Part shown: positions 43,201 to 46,757 of the stretch, one piece after another
Layout: each line of letters begins with the position of its first letter
Position numbering within the stretch: the first letter of the stretch is position 1
Source of the DNA: Symbiodinium natans
Lineage: Eukaryota; Sar; Dinophyceae; Suessiales; Symbiodiniaceae
Length of the DNA: 64,000 nucleotides
Assembly (NCBI GenBank): GCA_905221605.1
Contig: CAJNDS010000458.1
Location: 298,001 to 362,000 of the forward strand
Direction of reading: 5' to 3'
The notes under the pieces: generated by a model
The model's input: the letters and a program-made list of their open reading frames with translations, nothing else
What the model was told of the DNA's origin: nothing
The model's database searches: none
Position numbers and translations under genes: made by a program

Positions 43201-44241
43201 GGCGGGGGGGGGGGGGGGGTTGCAGGGCTGTATCTCGTTGCGTTGCCGTTGGGGTTTACGAAAATAGAGCACCCCTAAAATAGACAGACCACCATGTAGA
43301 ATTCGCTGAGAAAAAGGGACCCCCAAGAAGGTACTCCCCCCCCCCATTTCGGAAACCACCAACCGGTCCCTAAACTCTAAACTGTAAACCGTAAACCGTA
43401 AGGCCGAAGGCTGGCTCAAGGATGGGGTTTACTGGGAAACCTCTTAGGGGTACTTCCTTTGAAACCCTTCGGGGTCCGAATTTGATTCCCTTGACACCTG
43501 GAAGAAAAAAGAGCTGAGCTTCAACTTAGTGTCTGAGCGAGTACATCCCACACTTTTTTGGGATTACTATAACCCCCTATAGAACTGAAAGTGTACACTT
43601 TTGGGGCTTATGAACTCAGCAACTAAGTCCATGAGATGCCACCGTTGGCCGCAGCCATGTTTTGATGTCAGTTCGTCGGGTTTCCAGCCCCTTCTAATGA
43701 TCATTTCCCGGAGCGCTCTTCGCGCTATTCCTATCTTCAGCCCTATAAACCCCCAAAAACCTACAACCCTAATTCCTAAAGACGCAAAAGCCCCGAAAGC
43801 CCCAGGAACCCGAAGAACGCTCAGCACCTCCCCTAAAATCCCTAAGCCCCTCTACCTAGGTCCAGTCCACTCATCCAAGGGTAGTTTCATGGCCTCCCTT
43901 AAAGCCTGAAAGGATTCTGAAGTATGGGCCCTTGGGTTTTAAAGGGTATAGAAGGTGTATATAAGTTGTTCCCTGTTAGGGCCCCATACCCATGTGACTA
44001 CCCTAAGACTTAAGACCCTTAACCCTAAACCCTATAATCCCTATAAACCCTAAGCCCTCTTCGGCCACAAGAAGGATTCTCCCCTGTGGGGGGGGGGGAC
44101 GGGGGGCTAACCCTAAACCCTAAACCCTAAACCCTAAACCCTAAACCCGGTGGGGGGGTGGGGGGGCCCGAAGAGCTCAGTCAGGTGCGGGATCAGCTTC
44201 GTGAAGTTCACGGCTTCCAGGGCTCCACGCATCTTGGTGCT
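14464..44241 (+). CDS. 26-exon gene: ubiquitin-like domain plus RCC1/HERC-like repeats
   Basis: Twenty-six short exons on the + strand join into one open frame of about 440 codons. Exons 1-4 resemble a ubiquitin-like domain (SLMSGQTATIK, SQLRLAAQREL, LLTCNGRTL, ADGVHLAAL). Exons 5-26 give about nine ~50-residue repeats of the pattern AFAAxxxDGxVVTWG..GGDSSAVQ..VxQIxAS, the RCC1-like blades that automatic annotation of dinoflagellate genomes often labels HERC-type ubiquitin ligases. No HECT domain is visible, so a ligase function is not supported; RCC1-type blades usually form a beta-propeller for protein binding. Frame is kept across all junctions that could be placed. Donors are GC in 20 of 23, GT in 2, GA in 1; acceptors are AG, nearly always followed by G; two junctions (17/18, 21/22) stay unresolved. 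Intron phase is 0 (17) or 1 (6), never 2. The start is chosen as the ATG heading the ubiquitin-like stretch. The 3' end is unknown; coding may continue beyond 44.9 kb. Confidence 0.85.
14518..16063 (+). other. Intron 1 (1546 nt)
   Basis: GC donor. C-type repeats at 14521-14565, then weak G-type. It contains two long C tracts (14956-14978, 15001-15027), C-run/A-run plus TA repeat at 15440-15500, family I element at about 15866-15953, and CCCTAAA repeats at the 3' end. Confidence 0.7.
16064..16120 (+). CDS. Exon 2 of RCC1-like gene
   Basis: Reads ASPKDSVSQLRLAAQRELK, continuing the ubiquitin-like domain. Acceptor GAG|GCATCC; donor AAG|GCGGGG. Confidence 0.8.
16121..16734 (+). other. Intron 2 (614 nt), telomeric ends
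   Basis: Starts with TTTGGGG/TTTAGGG/TTGAGGG repeats (16130-16258) and ends with CCCTAAA (16675-16710). A family G short element lies at 16335-16443. GC donor. Confidence 0.75.
16335..16443. mobile_element. Short inverted-repeat element, family G
   Basis: TAGGATAAGGGGCACCCTTA and its imperfect complement AAGGGTCCCCTTAATCCTA, with ACAGGGACCTTATTCAGAGG inside. Copies at 54821-54932 (same orientation) and 26112-26205 (inverted, shorter). Confidence 0.8.
16735..16810 (+). CDS. Exon 3 of RCC1-like gene
   Basis: Reads VGISELLTCNGRTLRGTG then VLEADLA, the middle of the ubiquitin-like domain. Acceptor AAAG|GTGGGC; donor probably GCGG|GTTGCG. Confidence 0.8.
16811..18113 (+). other. Intron 3 (1303 nt)
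   Basis: Opens with a 22-bp periodic array (TTTCAGAGTTTAGGGCTTAG) at about 16840-17120. C arrays 17235-17390, G array 17480-17610, C array 17620-17720, then G-type text with many TTTAGAAG variants to the 3' end, where C-type repeats would be expected. Confidence 0.65.
18114..18151 (+). CDS. Exon 4 of RCC1-like gene
   Basis: Reads DEVADGVHLAALL (first codon split with exon 3), the end of the ubiquitin-like domain. Acceptor GAGCAGG; donor TTG|GCGGGG. Confidence 0.65.
18676..18801. mobile_element. Short inverted-repeat element, family A copy 2
   Basis: Same termini as the copy at 12494-12639 (CTTGGAGGTTCATGGTACTT and its complement), 126 bp, non-coding. Lies inside intron 4. Confidence 0.8.
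19540..19610 (-). other. tRNA-like sequence, possible SINE head
   Basis: On the minus strand an A-box-like GCCTAATGGATAAGGC and a B-box-like GTTCGAATC are spaced as in tRNAs of the arginine type. The anticodon and T stems do not pair properly, so this is a tRNA pseudogene or the promoter of a tRNA-derived SINE rather than a working tRNA. Confidence 0.5.
20167..20221 (+). CDS. Exon 5 of RCC1-like gene
   Basis: Reads VQLTQSRRAASFALIRGD, the start of the RCC1-like repeats. Donor GACG|GCGTCTTGG. The first intron bases still translate as GVLVE, a decayed copy of the next exon's GSVVT. Confidence 0.85.
20222..22344 (+). other. Intron 5 (2123 nt), telomeric ends
   Basis: G-type text at the 5' end and a CCCCAAA/CCCTAAA array (22255-22325) at the 3' end. 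Between them about 1 kb of low-repeat DNA at 20830-21840 has overlapping open frames on both strands and no recognisable domain. Confidence 0.7.
20830..21840. other. Low-repeat 1-kb insert of unknown nature
   Basis: The + strand is CA-rich and nearly free of telomere-like repeats. Open frames of 94-159 codons occur on both strands, and minus-strand ones look hydrophobic and Trp-rich, typical of antisense reading of CA-rich DNA. It may be a diverged transposon; I cannot assign it. Confidence 0.3.
22345..22407 (+). CDS. Exon 6 of RCC1-like gene
   Basis: Reads SVVTWGPGRFGGDSSAVQ, the classic core of the repeat. Acceptor CCCCAG|GCTCGG; donor CTCG|GCGGCT. Confidence 0.9.
22408..23085 (+). other. 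Intron 6 (678 nt), telomeric ends
   Basis: TTTAGGG/TTTGGGG repeats at 22436-22615 and CCCTAAA/CCCCAAA repeats at 22855-23045. Little else inside: a near-minimal example of the inverted telomeric layout. Confidence 0.85.
23086..23144 (+). CDS. Exon 7 of RCC1-like gene
   Basis: Reads DVRKVVASTLAFAALRGDG and a final E codon. The first codon is split with exon 6. Acceptor TTCAAG; donor GAG|GCCGAG. Confidence 0.9.
23213..25202. mobile_element. Element with 634-bp terminal inverted repeats
   Basis: 23213-23846 and 24569-25202 are reverse complements with no net indel: outer ends sum to 48415 (23213+25202) and inner ends to the same value (23846+24569). I see only a few mismatches, e.g. one in the AAGARAGAGG-type stretch near 23415. 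Each arm carries a His-repeat-like ATGATGGTG run and a GGGTGGGG run. The spacer holds about nine copies of a palindromic motif. It sits in TTTAGGG repeats on both sides. No transposase is recognisable. The near-identity of the arms suggests recent insertion or gene conversion. Confidence 0.85.
23847..24568 (+). repeat. Spacer with repeated GGATTTGTATCCG motif
   Basis: The motif CGGATTTGTATCCGGCCCCG, palindromic at its core and followed by GTGGATGA, occurs near 23861, 23951, 24011, 24215, 24321, 24388, 24446 (with TTATA) and 24508, with a diverged copy at 24115 and another inside the left arm near 23752. A second motif, GGCACGACTGTCATGTGCAA, occurs near 23802, 23907 and 24066. Confidence 0.8.
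25871..25921 (+). CDS. Exon 8 of RCC1-like gene
   Basis: Reads VVAWGHKDFGGVCDAVQ. Acceptor GGTAG|GTGG; donor CAG|GCGCCC. Joins exon 7 as GDGE-VVAWG. Confidence 0.9.
25971..26063. mobile_element. Short inverted-repeat element, family H
   Basis: GGTAGCCCAGTGGTACCCTT at the left, GGGTTACTGGGTAC at the right. A second copy lies at 37078-37184 in intron 16. Confidence 0.75.
26112..26205. mobile_element. Short inverted-repeat element, family G, inverted copy
   Basis: GGGGATAGGATTAGGGGGAC and TTATCCTTTATCCTAATC at the ends, with GACCCTCTGAATAAGG inside. Confidence 0.7.
26405..26449 (+). CDS. Exon 9 of RCC1-like gene
   Basis: Reads DQLRNVEQIAATRDE. Acceptor GCCCAG|GATCAG; donor GAA|GCCTGC. Confidence 0.9.
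26450..26978 (+). other. Intron 9 (529 nt)
   Basis: The first 200 nt stay open in the exon frame (decayed coding look) and hold a G run at 26573-26592. CCCTAAA repeats at 26897-26960 fill the 3' end. Only weak G-type repeats at 26625. Confidence 0.75.
26979..27021 (+). CDS. Exon 10 of RCC1-like gene
   Basis: Reads AFAAVRADGRVVTWG. Acceptor GCCGAG|GCCTTC; donor TGGG|GCAGCT. The intron then reads a TAG stop, so splicing is needed for the frame to continue. Confidence 0.9.
27148..27245. repeat. CACGGGCC tandem array 1
   Basis: About a dozen units of an 8-9-mer (ACGGGCCC), self-complementary within GGGCCC. A second array at 29385-29455 includes CACGGGCT variants. The two arrays bracket the 27.7-29.3 kb tandem repeat. 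Confidence 0.9.
27715..29345. repeat. Five-copy tandem array, units about 160-470 bp
   Basis: The marker TTCCAT-TACACGC-ATG-TGCC-AAGCTTGTAA-type text (TGACATGTTCCATCTACACG) recurs near 27867, 28337, 28661, 28987 and 29149, giving spacings of about 470, 324, 326 and 162 bp. Units share a TTGCAGTGCCACATGCCAG block and AGGAGTAGAGTTGAGGCTGT. Non-coding. Confidence 0.85.
29385..29455. repeat. CACGGGCC tandem array 2
   Basis: Units ACGGGCTC then ACGGGCCC, ending in GCCCGCCCGCCC. Same unit as the array at 27148-27245. Confidence 0.9.
29787..29839 (+). CDS. Exon 11 of RCC1-like gene
   Basis: Reads NPDSGGDSSAVAESLRS. Joins exon 10 as TWG-NPDSGGD. Acceptor AAAAG|GCAACC; donor TCG|GCTCCT. Confidence 0.9.
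29935..32590. mobile_element. Fold-back element, arms about 1.25 kb
   Basis: The left arm (about 29935-31188) and right arm (31312-32590) are inverted copies around a 120-bp loop. Inner parts are nearly identical; outer parts (beyond about 30190 and 32330) diverge and carry indels, although both end in GGTAAATTTCGCG and its complement. The arms encode no recognisable protein. A near-palindrome GTTCAACAC-GTGTTGAAC lies near each inner end. Confidence 0.8.
30296..30710. repeat. Three sub-repeats of about 155 bp inside the fold-back arm
   Basis: Starts near 30299, 30456 and 30610, each with GTGAAA..TTAAGTTCAACA, then GTTG, then AACTTTTCGGG.. CATGCGAAAT (third copy diverged). The mirrored set lies at about 31790-32225. 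Confidence 0.7.
32948..32974 (+). CDS. Exon 12 of RCC1-like gene (27-nt microexon)
   Basis: Reads VTQISAASE, the QIxAS segment of the repeat. Acceptor TTCCAG|GTGACA; donor GAG|GCCTGA. The flanking exons require it for a complete repeat. Confidence 0.8.
32975..33409 (+). other. Intron 12 (435 nt)
   Basis: Weak G-type text at the 5' side and a CCCTAAA array (33275-33355) near the 3' end. AGGCCT occurs at both the donor and acceptor junctions. Confidence 0.75.
33410..33442 (+). CDS. Exon 13 of RCC1-like gene (33 nt)
   Basis: Reads AFAAITAGGRV, joining exon 12 as ASE-AFAA. Acceptor CTCCAG|GCCTTC; donor GTT|GCCGCC. Confidence 0.85.
33586..34443. repeat. 14-copy minisatellite with telomere-like core
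   Basis: The unit is about 52-55 bp: TTCGTCGGCAAATGG, T6-8, CCACCCGGGGG, then GGGCCCTAAACCCTGACCCC. Copies start near 33586, 33641, 33696, 33751, 33804, 33858, 34035, 34090, 34142, 34194, 34248, 34300, 34353 and 34410. After copy 6 a 120-bp block interrupts; relatives of that block recur at about 34505 and 34730. A 241-codon minus-strand frame runs through it only because the unit is repetitive. Confidence 0.9.
35107..35305. repeat. Long CCCTAAA array
   Basis: About 27 nearly perfect units with a few CCCCTAA and CCCTAACCC variants. One of the longest arrays in the window, inside intron 13. Confidence 0.95.
35419..35529. mobile_element. Short inverted-repeat element, family B
   Basis: Ends CCAGAAGGTCCATTTGTAGT and its imperfect complement ACTACAAATGGAACCTCTGG; 111 bp, non-coding. 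Relatives at 9029-9145, 38502-38619 and 57889-57990, and a half copy at 60501-60541. Confidence 0.8.
35710..35757 (+). CDS. Exon 14 of RCC1-like gene
   Basis: Reads VTWGRAEWGGNSSAVQ. Acceptor TTCCAG|GTCACT; donor CAG|GACTTC, the only GA donor I placed. The intron stays open for a few codons more. Confidence 0.9.
35758..36098 (+). other. Intron 14 (341 nt), telomeric ends
   Basis: TTTAGGG/CTTAGGG at 35774-35815 and CCCTAAA/CCCTAAG at 36013-36083. Compact and clean inverted layout. Confidence 0.85.
36099..36129 (+). CDS. Exon 15 of RCC1-like gene (31 nt)
   Basis: Reads EHLSDVVAIAG across the junction with exon 16. Acceptor GCCAG|GAGCAT; donor GCAG|GCCTTT. It fills the QLxxVxQIxA segment of the repeat. 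Confidence 0.85.
36130..36917 (+). other. Intron 15 (788 nt)
   Basis: No G array at the very 5' end; C-type 36310-36350, G-type 36470-36515, and a long CCCTAAA array 36787-36907 at the 3' end. Confidence 0.8.
36918..36979 (+). CDS. Exon 16 of RCC1-like gene
   Basis: Reads SSRAFAALRGDGRIVAWGDP. Acceptor TGCCAG|GCTCCA; donor CCA|GCAGCT. Confidence 0.9.
36980..37589 (+). other. Intron 16 (610 nt), telomeric ends
   Basis: TTTAGGG array 37016-37060, family H element 37078-37184, and weak CCCTAAACCC text (37530-37560) before the acceptor. AGCAGCTTGG after the donor resembles AGGAGTTTGG at the acceptor. Confidence 0.8.
37078..37184. mobile_element. Short inverted-repeat element, family H
   Basis: GGTAGCCCAGTGGTACCCTT at the left, GGTTACAGGGCTAC at the right; the middle shares AAAGTAGCCAACC with the copy at 25971. 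Confidence 0.75.
37590..37626 (+). CDS. Exon 17 of RCC1-like gene
   Basis: Reads EFGGDLTIAAKR. Acceptor TTGCAG|GAGTTT. The donor is unresolved: the next exon needs phase 1 and no GC or GT falls there. Confidence 0.75.
37627..38255 (+). other. Intron 17 (about 630 nt)
   Basis: Begins with C-type CCCTGAACCC repeats, has a short G-type patch at 37730-37755 and unique DNA 37770-38200, and ends with CCCTAAA at 38215-38240. Confidence 0.65.
38256..38309 (+). CDS. Exon 18 of RCC1-like gene
   Basis: Reads RRLVASNGAFAALLTCRG. Acceptor CCTCAG|TTCGCC; donor CGAG|GCCGGG. Confidence 0.85.
38310..39370 (+). other. Intron 18 (1061 nt), telomeric ends
   Basis: TTTAGGG/TTTGGGG array 38332-38400, family B element 38502-38619, unique DNA, and a CCCTAAA/CCCTAGA array 39247-39345 at the 3' end. 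Confidence 0.8.
38502..38619. mobile_element. Short inverted-repeat element, family B
   Basis: GGGTCCATTTGTAGTAACTA at the left and ACTACAAAAGGACCCTCTAG at the right, with AATTCGGTACCCC and CCATACTAAGTAGG inside. Lies in intron 18. The preceding TTGGAGGTTGATGG recalls family A ends. Confidence 0.8.
39371..39435 (+). CDS. Exon 19 of RCC1-like gene
   Basis: Reads VTTWGDPQWGGDCSAA and then AADLE. Acceptor TCGCAG|GTGTCA; donor GAG|GCCTTG. Confidence 0.9.
39436..39835 (+). other. Intron 19 (400 nt), telomeric ends
   Basis: TTTAGGG and TATAGGG variants 39464-39600, a G run at 39625-39638, and CCCTAAA 39730-39790. Compact inverted layout. Confidence 0.85.
39836..39895 (+). CDS. Exon 20 of RCC1-like gene
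   Basis: Reads EVESIAASDAAFAALRTDGT. Acceptor GCTCAG|GAGGTA; donor ACA|GCCGCT. Confidence 0.9.
39896..40380 (+). other. Intron 20 (485 nt), telomeric ends
   Basis: TTTATAGGG/TTTAGGG at 39910-39960, more G-type text 40140-40280, and CCCTAAA 40305-40340; the acceptor follows TTCCCTCGC repeats. Confidence 0.85.
40381..40431 (+). CDS. Exon 21 of RCC1-like gene
   Basis: Reads VVTWGHRGRGGDCGSLR. Acceptor TCCAAG|GTCGTG. The donor lies near AGGCAG at 40429-40434; its exact base is unresolved. Confidence 0.85.
40432..41004 (+). other. Intron 21 (about 570 nt), C arrays at both ends
   Basis: CCCTAAA arrays at 40472-40588 and 40876-40985 flank 290 nt of AT-richer unique DNA. There is no G array: a direct rather than inverted arrangement. 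Confidence 0.8.
41005..41070 (+). CDS. Exon 22 of RCC1-like gene
   Basis: Reads LHDVRQIVGSSKAFAALR and then GDGE. Acceptor probably TCCCAG|CTCCAC; donor GAG|GCGGTT. Confidence 0.85.
41071..42007 (+). other. Intron 22 (937 nt), G arrays throughout
   Basis: TTTAGGG/TTTGGGG repeats from the donor to about 41640, unique DNA, then TTTCGGG/TTTAGGG again at 41945-41995 just before the acceptor. No C array. Confidence 0.8.
42008..42064 (+). CDS. Exon 23 of RCC1-like gene
   Basis: Reads VVCWGRIDTELDAAIQCRD; the GGDSS core is replaced by DTELDAA, so this blade is diverged. Acceptor GGCGAG|GTGGTC; donor GAC|GTCCAG (GT). Confidence 0.85.
42065..42563 (+). other. Intron 23 (499 nt), telomeric ends plus TTGAGGGG array
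   Basis: G-type text from 42113, then a 10-mer array (GGGGTTGAGG) at 42121-42335, and CCCTAAA/CCCTAGA 42495-42540. GTCCAG-AA occurs at both the donor (42065) and the downstream exon start (42564). Confidence 0.85.
42121..42335. repeat. TTGAGGGG-type tandem array
   Basis: About 20 units of GGGGTTGAGG with a few GACGGGTT variants. Its complement reads as Pro/Asn/Ser/Thr repeats in a minus-strand frame, which is not a gene. Confidence 0.9.
42564..42623 (+). CDS. Exon 24 of RCC1-like gene
   Basis: Reads VQQLAASNRAFAAICGDG and then SL. Acceptor CTCTAG|GTCCAG; donor CTG|GCGACT. Confidence 0.9.
42624..42919 (+). other. Intron 24 (296 nt), shortest telomeric intron
   Basis: TTTAGGG x7 at 42685-42732, TTTTGTGAGGG repeats 42765-42850, and CCCTAAACCC x3 at 42854-42880. 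It contains little besides the inverted telomeric halves. GGCGAC after the donor matches GGTGAC at the acceptor. Confidence 0.9.
42920..42961 (+). CDS. Exon 25 of RCC1-like gene
   Basis: Reads VTWGAPEYGGDSSK. Acceptor CTAGAG|GTGACG; donor AAG|GCCCGA. Confidence 0.9.
42962..44184 (+). other. Intron 25 (1223 nt), telomeric ends
   Basis: G array 42969-43003, a G run 43203-43220, family I element about 43530-43625, family F element 43910-43998, and CCCTAAA 44108-44150 followed by a G-rich stretch before the acceptor. Confidence 0.8.
43910..43998. repeat. Dispersed repeat, family F
   Basis: TTCTGAAGTATGGGCCCTTG then AGGGTATAGAAGGTGTATAT, ending near GGGCCCCATA. Relatives near 7848, 9445 and 59337. 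Ends are weakly inverted. Confidence 0.7.
44185..44241 (+). CDS. Exon 26 of RCC1-like gene
   Basis: Reads VRDQLREVHGFQG, the QLxxVxxI segment. Acceptor AGTCAG|GTGCGG. The donor is unclear (candidates at 44221 and 44233); TTTAGGG repeats start at 44248. Confidence 0.75.
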
Positions 44242-44916
44242 GTTAGAGTTTAGGGTTTAGGGTTTAGGGTTTAGGGTTTAGGGTTTAGGGTTTAGGTTTG
44301 GGGTTTAGGGTTTAGGGTTAGAGCTTAGTTTATATTTCTTTCTTGGTGGGGGTTAGGGTTACAAGTCGTTTATTATGTATTATTATTATTCTTATTATTA
44401 TTTTCATTATTATTATTAGATTCCAATTATTTTGTTATTGTTGTTGTTGTTGTGTTTTTTTTTTTGGGGGGGGGGGGGGGGCGGGGTGTGGGGGGGGGGG
44501 GGGGTGGGGGGGGGGGGGCTGTGTTATTGGGGTTTAGGATTTTGTTCTTTTGGGGGTGGGGGGTTAGGGTTACTAGGGTTCTGGTTGTTTTAGGGGGGGT
44601 CAAGGAAGGTCGGGGGATTTGGGGCATTTGGGGTTTGGCATTTTGGACATCCATGCCCTTGATGGCTCATGGGAGTAGGGTTTAGGGTTTAGGGTTCAGT
44701 GTCAGGGTCCCTATAATCAGCCCTAAATCGTAGACTCTAAGCCCGGAAAGCCCAAGACACCCTAAACCCTAAACGCCCAACATCGGGTTATTGAACAAAA
44801 AGCAAACAACCTCTCATTCAACCCTGCAAAGCCCTAACTTCTCATAAACCCTAAACCCTAAACCCTAAACCCTAAACCCTATAATCCCTAAGCCAATTCA
44901 TGCTCTCTGAGCCCAG
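44242..44916. repeat. Putative intron after exon 26
   Basis: TTTAGGG array 44248-44325, TTATTA-rich text 44370-44425, a T-run/G-run tract 44455-44520, G-type text, and CCCTAAA 44845-44890 before the next acceptor. Inverted layout again. Confidence 0.7.
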
Positions 44917-44996
44917 GAAGAGAAGACGGCCCTCCGACGAGTGGGCGCCGCCCTTTGCCCGGAAGTTCCTCCGGGCAGAGCCGGGTCACAGCAGAA
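44917..44996 (+). CDS. Putative exon 27 / downstream gene exon
   Basis: Acceptor GAGCCCAG, then an open stretch in three frames; one reads RRRPSDEWAPPFARKFLRAE, another continues exon 26 as GREDGPPTSG, a possible decayed blade. Followed by TTTGGGG/CTTAGGG repeats. Frame undecided. Confidence 0.45.
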
Positions 44997-45199
44997 AAGC
45001 CGTCTTTGGCTTGGGGGTTTGGGGTTGGCAGTTTGGGGTTTCGGGCTTGGGGCTTAGGGCTTAGGGTTTAGGACCCTACACCCTAAACCCTAAACCCCTA
45101 AACCCTAAACCCTAAACCCTAAAACCTAAACCCTAAACCCTAAACCCTAAAGCCTAAACCCTAAACCCTAAACCCAAACACAGAATCTCCGGCTGCGAG
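44997..45199. repeat. Putative intron, G then C
   Basis: G-type repeats 45010-45072 followed directly by CCCTAAA 45072-45175. A short (about 200 nt) inverted telomeric intron. Confidence 0.65.
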
Positions 45200-45246
45200 G
45201 ATGTGAAAGGAAATGTCATGGAGGTGCATCCCCGGGGGAGCTTGTG
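45200..45246 (+). CDS. Putative exon, downstream series (2)
   Basis: Acceptor GCTGCGAG, reading DVKGNVMEVHPRGSLW, then TTTAGGG repeats. Unknown family. Confidence 0.4.
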
Positions 45247-45864
45247 GGGTTTAGGGTTTAGGGTGTAGGGTTTAGGGTTTATTGTTGGTGGTTTAGGGTT
45301 TGTGGGGTTTACTTACTACTTGGGTCGGGAGAACTACTGATAGTATTCCCTTAGGATCCCTTTCTAATCATACTAGAATCATCCCCAAAACCCCCTATTC
45401 TAATGACTAAGGCCCCTCCAAAAACTGCCCTGGTAAAGTTCGGGTTTGAGCTAGCCAGCCGGGCTTCGGGGCTGAGGATTTGAAGGGTTTGGGCCGTTCC
45501 TACGGTGTCTTTAGGGTTTTGGGTTTAGGGTTTAGGCCTTAAGGTTTAGGGTTTGGGGTTTATCAAACGAAGCCGTAGAGCAGGAGCCGAAAGAAATTGC
45601 CGGAATATCAGCACCCTCGGTAGTAGCGGAGGCCTCCAAGTAAGTAAGTACTGAAACCCTAGAATTCTCCAAATCTCTGATCCTTATAATTGCGGGGAGT
45701 AAGTGTTGTAGGTCAGACGTCGCCCAGGGAAGCCCTAGACCCTGCACCCTAAACCTTATACCCTCAACCCGAAACCCTAAACCCTAAACCCCAAACCCTA
45801 AACCCTAAACCCTGAACCCATGACATGGAGGCTGAGGGGTTCAGGGTTTCGGGTTGCCCGCCAG
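45247..45864. repeat. Putative intron
   Basis: G array 45247-45310, unique DNA 45310-45500, mixed G-type text, and CCCTAAA 45770-45820. Possible alternative exon text just upstream of 45865. Confidence 0.5.
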
Positions 45865-45915
45865 GCCCCGGGTTCGCCAACGGCCGACAATCGTCGAGGC
45901 TCAGCCTCGGATTTA
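45865..45915 (+). CDS. Putative exon, downstream series (3)
   Basis: Acceptor CCGCCAG between a C array and a TTTAGGG array (45930 onward). One frame reads PRVRQRPTIVEAQPRIY. Unknown family. Confidence 0.35.
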
Positions 45916-46716
45916 TTGTTTCGGGTTTAGGGTTAGGGGTTTAGGGTTTAGGGTTTAGGGTTTAGGTTTAGGGTTAGGGGTGTAGAGTTTAGGGTTTAGG
46001 GTTAGGGGTTTAGGGTTTCGCCTGTAGGGTTTAGGGTTAGCGGTTTAGGCTCAGGGTTTGGGGCTTAGGGTTTGGGGTTTAGGGCTGAGGGTGCAGGATG
46101 TAGGGTTGAGGGTCGAGGGATTTGGGTTCAGGATGGAGAGTTCAGGCTTTAGGGTTAAGAGGTTTAGGAGAACCCTAAACCCTAAACCCTAAACCCTAAA
46201 CCGTGGGGTTGGCCAGCATCTCCAGGTTAGGGTTTCGGGGTTTGGGGCTGCTTAGGCCTGGGGAAGGAAGAAGGTTGAAGCAGGCGGTGGCTAGAACGAC
46301 CAGATCTGGACCTTCCTGCCGTTGGCTTGCTGGTTCTTTTAGTAGGGAGATGAGGGAAGGAGGGGCCCGGTATCCCGGGTTTAGGGTTTAGGGCTTAGGG
46401 CTTAGGGTGTAGGGTTTAGGGTTTAGGGTTTAGACCCTCAAGCCTAATCCTATACCCTAAACCCCAAACGTTTGGGGTTTAGGGCACTTCACAAGATGAC
46501 GTACTGCTTAGCATAGGATGTTTAAACCCTAGGCTCTTCAGCCCAAGAGCATTCAAGCAACCCTAAACCCCAAACCCGTTAAAGCCGCAAAAGCAGTGCA
46601 ACCCTTAGACCCTCAACCCTAAACCCTAAACCCTAAACCCTAAAGCCCTCAAAACACTTTGAACCCTCATATTTCTTAGACATCCCTTCAACCTTTGAGC
46701 CCGACACTGAATTCAG
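45916..46716. repeat. Putative intron with long G array and C arrays
   Basis: G-type repeats 45928-46160, a short CCCTAAA block 46170-46200, unique DNA 46200-46370, G array 46375-46432, and C repeats 46560-46650 before the next acceptor. Confidence 0.5.
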
Positions 46717-46757
46717 GCTCTGGGTTTCGGAGGCGCGGGATGGGAGCCGCACCTCAG
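46717..46757 (+). CDS. Putative exon, downstream series (4)
   Basis: Acceptor AATTCAG, reading ALGFGGAGWEPHLR, then a long TTTAGGG array. Short; unknown family. Confidence 0.4.
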
